NCBI GenBank assembly: GCA_950295325.1
Contig: OX485806.1
Coordinates: 53,067,169-53,131,168 of the forward strand
Direction: 5' to 3'
From: Polytrichum commune
Taxonomy: Eukaryota; Streptophyta; Polytrichopsida; Polytrichales; Polytrichaceae
DNA: 64,000 bases
Both the position numbers and the translations under genes were made by a program. Below are positions 58,081 through 64,000 of the stretch, piece by piece. The notes beneath the pieces are model-generated. The model searched no databases, was not told the DNA's origin, and was given only the letters and a program-made list of their open reading frames with translations. Within the stretch, counting starts at the first letter, position 1. The number at the start of each line of letters is the position of its first letter.

Positions 58081-58619
58081 TTATAATATTTACACACCTT
58101 TGAATTCGTAATTATTTCCATACCCATACACTTACAAGTCCATAAATTCGAAAAGATTAAAAAGATTCTACAATATTCCAAAAAAATTCCAAAAAAAATT
58201 CCACATTTACTAAAATTTTGTTGATTTGGTCAGTGTACTATTCAGATCAACAAAAATGCAGGCAGCAAACTGTTGATTTTTACAAAAATTCAAAAATCAG
58301 TGAAATCAGTCATTACAGTGCCCGGATCAACCAAGATCTGTTGATTTTTTGTTGATTTGGTCATGATTTTCTAGTAGTGTGATCAAGATAGGATTGGACT
58401 TCCATGCATGGAACTCCACATCAAGGAAATGGGTTACGGATTAAGGGGTGAGTCCCAAATGCAAAGTAGGAGGGTTGGTTCCCCTCCTATGAACTTTAAG
58501 GTCCGGGGTGAGAGGAGCTAACCATTAGGATGGCGGAATGCGAAGGGTTAGCTCTCGTAACCTTTGCTAGGAATAAAAATTGGCAAGATGGTCAAGGGGG
58601 GCAAGCAAGGGTTGCGACA

Positions 58620-58800
58620 ACCAACAAGATTTGCTTTAGTACAAAAAATCCACCTTCAAATATTATGTCTACGGCACACACATGATTTGCCTTGGTATCA
58701 CAAAGCTACCTCCCAGGTTAGGTGGCTTCCTTTCTTGGATGCCACTTTTGTTGGGAGTTGTACCTTCGGCTTATTCTTTGTGTTTGCATCCAACACCAAA
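58620..58800 (-). mobile_element. Ty3 copy IV: gag-protease linker
   Basis: This continues the text left of LTR copy e (56400-56490). It ends near 58800, where plus-oriented gag text begins. Confidence 0.55.
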
Positions 58801-58829
58801 AGATCATGTCTAAAAAAATATTCACCTCG

Positions 58830-59545
58830 GTATTGATTTTAGTGACAATGGTTGGAATGATGGTGGATTTGTTGGAGAAATGGAAGAGGCCCTTGAAAAC
58901 GCTCCCGCAAACCTCGAAAAAAGATCGGGTACTAGATTATCGAATGCACCCATGAGCATGAAAAATGGCGATGTTGGATTGAAATTCTAACTCAAAGTGC
59001 TTGAGTTCATGGACTCCATAAATCAACAATTCAAATGTGGCAAAGACAAAAATGCCCAATAATACAAAATGGTCAAACCTTTGAAATGCAAGGTGCTAGA
59101 TTTTTTTCTTCAAAAATGAAGTTCGCCAAAGTAAACATGCCAAGTACATTTTTAGGGTTTGGTAAGTTAGAAAAAAATATATAATTTGTGTTGGAAATGC
59201 ACAACTATCATGATGTCCAAAAGCCGTGATGGACGATAAGGCTGTCATAGCAGTTACTTTCTTGAAAGACCATGCGCTTGAGTCATGAACTAGCAAAAAA
59301 ACGCAAAAGCCCAAGGTGGTGGCAACCTTGACTTGGGTTGGCTTTAGGAGAGTTGCTTGTTGACATGTTTAGACATGACTACTTAGAATTGCATAAGGAA
59401 ATAAACTTCGTGTAAATGAAGCACATGAGGTTCTTTTAGGCTTATGTGCACGATTTTAACGCCCAAATGAAGGCCACAACTAGGATGGATGAATTTGCTA
59501 AGGAATATTTTGTTGTACGTGGGATTGCAAAACTAGGTGGTGGAT
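58830..59545 (+). mobile_element. Ty3/gypsy copy V: gag (decayed)
   Basis: Plus-strand pieces are 'tggttggaatgatggtggat', the KTLPQ...LSNAP-type segment, 'gatgttggattgaaattcta', then FGKLEKNI and, across several frames, 'gtccaaaagccgtgatggac', 'cttgaaagaccatgcgcttg' and 'gcaaccttgacttgggttgg'. The reading matches gag copies I and II but extends further (HDFNAQMKATTRMDEFAKEY). Confidence 0.6.
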
Positions 59546-59606
59546 GCCTTGTTCTAGTTATAAGCCCTATGTTCACCTTCATCACCTGCACGTTTGATAG
59601 CCATTT

Positions 59607-60580
59607 TGTCGCTCACCTCTCCATGAGGACTGCACGAAACGCCATGGGCACAAGGGGGACCCGGAGTGACACCTGGGACTTGTGGCGCCATTCGTGAGAG
59701 GGCCCAAGTGATCCTAGTGTGGGCGAGGGCCCCAGGCGTTGAGAATGCCTCCCACCCACTGAGACTAGGAGGCACGAGGGTAAGGCCATGAGCTATGCGT
59801 AGCTTATGGCGTGGTGATTCCTTAAAGCTCAAGAACACCTCAATCGGAAGTGTGAGCTAGGAGTTATGGCAATTTGAGTGGGGCGATGTTCCGGAACAGC
59901 GCCCTGGTACAACACTGGCCTGGGAGTGGTTCCCGGGACTGCCAAGGTTTGAACAGGCCTAACTTCCTCAATACTTGGCCGAATGAGGCAAATGAGGAGT
60001 CCATCGGCATTTACGTGAAGCATAGATGAAGATGAAGTGGTTTTTTTTTGTTAGCATCCAACATCATAGAAGGAAGATATGATGGTTTGAAACTGCTAGG
60101 GCCTTCTAGGCCCAGGATCTAAAGGAAAATATCTACTTGGCCCCAACTCTTGGTAGAGAGACAAAAGGTTTCTTGACGGTGGGGTAGGGGTCCCGCGTAG
60201 AGTCCTAAAGGCTTATATGGGTGAGGTGGTGTGGCCTCACCCACCCGAGGCCGAATGGCACGGCCTCCATGGGCTTTGGCCCAATGTGTGCCATTGTTGC
60301 CTAGTACGCTTCAGGTTGTTGCAGTGTTGCTCCGGCAAGGCGATGATCAACATAAGATTAGACTTCCATGAATGAAAGTCCACATCTAAGAATTGGTTAC
60401 CGATTAAGGGGTGAGTCCCTAAAGCAAAGAAGGAGGGTTGGTTCCCTCCTATGAACTATAAGGTCCGGGGTAGGAGGAGCTAACCATTAGCATGGCGGAA
60501 TGCAAAGGGTTAGCGCTCGTAACCTTTGCTAGAAATGAAAATTGGCAAGATTCTTAAGGGGGCTAGCAAGGGTTGCAACA
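59607..60580 (+). mobile_element. Solo LTR, family 1, copy f
   Basis: It runs TGTCGCTCACCTCTCC to GGGTTGCAACA, 974 bp, with CATTT at 59602-59606 and 60581-60585 as a perfect target duplication. It is inserted in the leader of another, minus-oriented family-1 element. Confidence 0.9.
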
Positions 60581-60620
60581 CATTTTTTCTTCAAAGTACT
60601 AGCTCAAAGATTGGAACCTT

Positions 60621-61488
60621 GCTATAATACCACGTGTCGCAACCTTTGCTAGCGCCCCTTAACAATCTTGATCATTTTCCTTTCTAACAAGGGTGTCGAG
60701 CATTAACCTTTGTGTTCTACCATGCTAATGGTTAGCTCTCTATACCGCAGACTTCTTAGTCCATAAAAGGGGGACCAACCTTCTTATTCTTGCATTCAGG
60801 ACTCTCTTTTTAATCGGTAACAATTGCTTAGATGTGGACTTCCATCCATAGAAATCCATTCTTTAGTTGATTAACGTGTTGTCGAACAACACTATAACAA
60901 CCCGAACCATACTAAGCAACTATGTCCCCATCTTGGGCAATGCCCATAGAGGCCGTATCGTTCGGCCTTGGGTGAGTTTAGCCGGCCACACCGCCTCACC
61001 CATATAAACCTTTACGACTTTAAGCAGGTCCCTTATCCCAGCATCAAGTAGATGCCGCTAGACTTCTTGTTTGCTCCATTTGGGTAAGTATTAAGGAAGT
61101 GATGTATGTTCAAAACTTGGTAGTTTTGGAGCTACTCCCAGGCCAGTTATGTACCAAGGCGTTGTCTTTGGACAGACAATGTTATTTCAGGGCGCTGTCT
61201 TGGGAGAGCGCCCCAATTGAATTCCCATATCACCTAGCTCACACCTCCCAGTGAGGTGTTCTTAAGCAATCTAGAATCCGCACACCACAAGCTACGCATA
61301 GCTGATGGTTTTACCCTTGTGACTCCTAGTTTCTGTGGATGGGAGGTGTTCCCAACGCCCAGGTCCTTTACCTACACTAGAATCACTTGGGCTCACTCAC
61401 CAACGACACTACAAGTGTCAGGCATCACCCCGGGGTCCCCTTTATGCCCATAATGTTTTGGGCATACCTCATGAAGAGGTGTGCGATG
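60621..61488 (-). mobile_element. Family-1 LTR, copy g, with primer-binding site
   Basis: On the minus strand the LTR spans 60635-61488 and is followed, after two bases, by TGGTATTATAGC at 60621-60632. Diverged ends suggest age. Its leader is split by solo LTR f. Confidence 0.75.
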
Positions 61489-61679
61489 TATATGTTCCAT
61501 TCCGTATGGACTTGAATTTTTTTGTAATGTCATGATGTCAAAGCACTTAAGAAAAACCCAACTTTTGTTTAAATGCCTCAAAGAAATGACATTGCTCATG
61601 ACCCTATGTCCAATCTCGGCTCTTGCTTGTAAGCACAGTCTAAGGTTTGGCAATCAAGTTGAAGTCGTTTACAATTTGA

Positions 61680-62350
61680 CTATATAGGTTGCGTATCCGA
61701 GGAAGACACAAAGTTGTGGAATGTTGTTAGGTGTTGGGATATTTTGCAAAGCGTCCACCAAATCCCCCATGGTACAATCATATGTCACAAATAAGGTAGG
61801 CGTTCATGGAAGAATTTGCACTCCATAGTGTAAACGTAAACCCCACGTACATATCCGCTCAAAAATTGCTTGCAATTACCTCACATGCTCTTGTGGTGTA
61901 TTCCTAAAGATGATAACATCATCAATATAGCATTGAGAAAAAAATCATTTTGCTCGCACTTGGTCCATCACTTGCAAAAAATTGGTTAGTGCATTTTTGA
62001 TATCCAGAAAAAACCTTCCAATGATAGAATTGATCATTTCCATTGCAATCAATCCCACAAAAGGACGTTTTAACTCAATCATGGAGCCAAAAAAATAGCT
62101 GGTGATAGTCAGATCTCAAGTCCAATGTGTTGAAAACTGGAGCGTTTCATATCACGTAAAACAATTCCTCTATGGTGGGCATCAAATAATGGTCCGAATT
62201 TGGCTTGATGTTGATTGTGCGATAGTCCCCATATATTTTCATCTCCATCAAATTACCAAAAATATATTTATCTGAAAGCATGATTGTTGCACAAACGTCT
62301 CCTCATTGGATAACTCCACCAAATTTGCGAGCAATGTTCTGTCACAATGA
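61680..62350 (-). mobile_element. Ty3/gypsy reverse transcriptase (decayed)
   Basis: The minus strand reads, in broken frames, YGDYRTINIKPNSDHYLMPT (RT motif with D-Y-R), MLY*DDVIIF then TPQEHVR (the Y-x-D-D catalytic box, with a stop at x), LQAIFERICTWGLRLHYG, and DLVDALQNIPTPNNIPQLCV. This is the Ty3 RT core. It is not continuous with LTR g in a normal gag-pol order, so it is likely a separate fragment. Confidence 0.7.
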
Positions 62351-63811
62351 TCTTGGACACCAATTCTTTGTGATATACTCAATTTGTATGGATGTCTAGA
62401 GATATACTGATTTTCTTTTAGTTAAATCTAAATAATTTTTTTTATGTAGCCCTCAACATTGTGGATGCTAAAAGCAAAATAACTTTGATACGAACAAATA
62501 AATGTCTGCATTGTTTGACACCTATAAGATGAAGATCTAACACCAATGGCCAATCATTGAACTTTGTGGTGGCCCACTTCTTCAAAGGATCCACCTCTAA
62601 TGTCAGCACAATCTTCAACCGTTAACTTGATTTGGAGGCAATATCTTTGCCCGTAGCAACATCACTCAAAGTTGTCCCAAAAAACCCTTGTAATGTGCCA
62701 ATACACCATGCCTTTGTAATCTCTTGGTTCTCAAAAGGTAAAGTATTTTTAAAAAAACTTTAAAAAATTCTTACCGGCCATATTTGTCCCAAATTCTTGG
62801 ACACGAAGCTCTTCCGCAATTTGACATTTTTAGACGACAATATTGCTCAAATTAGGCATCATAATTAGGTGCCGATGATACATGTGGATTTGTCGTCCAT
62901 TTTATTCCCTCACCATTGTGCTCTACCCACATAATCATCAACCGATCATCCATGTGCCATTGAAAGGCCGGACAAATACCTAGGAACCAATCTAAGCAAG
63001 TTAAATCCATATTTTTGCCCAAAAAGAAAAACATTGACCTTCAATCATCTGAAGTGATGTCGTGCTTTGGGTGGGAAAGCCCATAGCTTCCTCATGTTCA
63101 TCCGCATTAGGCTCTTCATAAGTGTGAGTGTTTACATTCTACACCATGCCTAGTCCTTGTGCCCGAAATGCATAGGAACCCACATAAATCATAAAAGTTG
63201 GAAATACACCACAAGGTGCCCCCGCCTTGTTGACCAATGCCAAAGGCGTAGAATCATCTTTGTGCACCAGTATCGAGTACCAATTGTCATCCAGATGTTG
63301 TCCACCTTGAGTCCCATTGGCATAGGAATTCAAACAAAAACAATGGAGAATAGATAATGGGGAACCAAATTGGTCCATATCCATCGAGGTCAATGAGCAT
63401 AAGAACTCATTTCCATGGCATCCGAAAAGATTGGGGACCCAAGAATTTGGCACAAATATTGCCAATTTGCCACAACCTTGTTTTTAATATGACCTTAAGG
63501 TGGTACATTATCCAAGATGTATCCAAGGGGATTGGATTGGTGTTTTAACCACCAATGCATGATCCGTAGCAACTCCCAAAAGAAGTTGGATTAAAGTCAT
63601 CAAGACCCTGATTTGCTTTCCCGCTTGAATGATCTTGGCAAAGCTAACAAAAAAATTCAAAGGCAATTCATTTTCTATGTCTAAGCTATCATCTACTTGG
63701 ACATAAACATATCCATGATGAAACTTAATTTCAACACTGTAACCAATTTGACATGGCGAACCCAGTAATTTTCCACTACAAGAAACTCAGAAATGTAACT
63801 CGCAGTCCATT
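62351..63811 (-). mobile_element. Probable Ty3/gypsy gag-protease remnant upstream of RT
   Basis: There are minus-strand frames at 63465-63139 (CSLTSMDMDQFGSPL, NSYANGTQGGQHLDDNWY) and 63034-62852. No protease D-T/S-G motif is clear. Assigned by position before the RT only. Confidence 0.35.
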
Positions 63812-64000
63812 TGTTGCATACCTCTCCATGATGAGTGCCTTCAATATTATGAGCACAACGGGGACCCCAGAATGATGCCCGGGATTTGTGGCGCCATAGG
63901 TGAGATGGCCCAAGTGATCCTAGTGTGGGTGAGGGCCCTGTGCTAAGAGATATGGCAATTTGAATGGGCCACTTTCTAGGGACATCGCCCTGAGACAACA
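63812..64000 (+). mobile_element. Family-1 LTR, copy h (internally deleted or cut by the window end)
   Basis: It starts TGTTGCATACCTCTCCATGA, follows family text to 'gtgagggccctg', then jumps to 'agatatggcaatttgaatgg', skipping ~170 bp present in other copies. It runs off the window. Confidence 0.75.

Larger units (their letters stand above)
57234..58379. mobile_element. Non-autonomous CACTA (En/Spm-type) element
   Basis: The left end is CACTAGTAGAAATTC and the right end, reverse complemented, is CACTACTAGAAAATC. The 3-bp target duplication is TGA (57231-57233, 58380-58382). Subterminal repeats of 'gatcaacaaaa' and 'ttgttgatttttt' occur in both orientations, as is usual for CACTA ends. There is no transposase. 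The inside is AT-rich with a tRNA-like segment. Confidence 0.85.
56497..58619 (+). mobile_element. Family-1 LTR, copy e, carrying a CACTA element
   Basis: It runs TGTGGCGCACCTCTCC to GGGTTGCGACA. The flanks GCCAA (56492-56496) and ACCAA (58620-58624) form a 4/5 target duplication. Removing the 1146-bp CACTA element leaves about 974 bp, the usual length of this LTR. Confidence 0.85.

Overview
This is a eukaryotic nuclear window, almost certainly from a land plant or close streptophyte. It has GT-AG introns with pyrimidine-rich 3' ends, plant-type TTTAGGG telomere-like motifs, Ty3/gypsy LTR retrotransposons primed by initiator-Met tRNA, a CACTA element and tRNA-derived SINE-like units. The gene families present (a SWIM/MULE-like protein, a DUF7869-like transposase, ParB-methylase-like genes and a DLNG-type FCP1 phosphatase) are ones I associate with expanded families in non-seed plants. 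That is recall rather than proof, and I cannot name the species. Nearly all of the window is repeats and decayed genes.

Layout. 1-8 kb: the end of one gene (+), then a broken minus-strand SWIM/MULE-like gene (7552 to 516) cut by a solo LTR with perfect target-site duplications (TSDs). 8.3-11.1 kb: a satellite of 96-bp monomers that become 138-bp monomers when they carry a 24-bp perfect palindrome (family A). 11.1-15.3 kb: an 11-exon plus-strand pseudogene with a ParB-like domain followed by a DNA-methyltransferase-like domain; family A palindromes lie before it, in one of its introns and after it. 16.5-18.7 kb: a hairpin repeat array (family C) split by another solo LTR. 18.7-19.3 kb: an unrecognised pseudogene. 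19.8-30.3 kb: nested LTR elements in which four insertions have exact 5-bp TSDs. 31.2-41.5 kb: a block of minus-strand genes (a C-terminal fragment of unknown function, an FCP1-like phosphatase, low-complexity coding pieces and a second ParB-methylase-like gene). This block carries a different 22-bp perfect palindrome (family B) in introns, coding sequence and flanks. 42-45 kb: tandem repeats and a candidate inverted-repeat element. 45.5-48.6 kb: a largely intact DUF7869-like transposase gene (+). 49-64 kb: Ty3/gypsy fragments, several copies of one ~975-bp LTR, and a CACTA element inside one LTR.

Most interesting signal: two highly diverged copies of a ParB-like plus methylase-like gene, each accompanied by its own family of perfect palindromes and never by the other's. 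ParB proteins classically bind palindromes and methylases recognise short sites. A gene and cognate-palindrome pairing is therefore a testable hypothesis, but it is only an inference from layout. Both genes look degenerate at several points, and the methylase motifs are not canonical.

All domain names rest on motifs read by eye. No database search or alignment was run, and splice sites are predictions.
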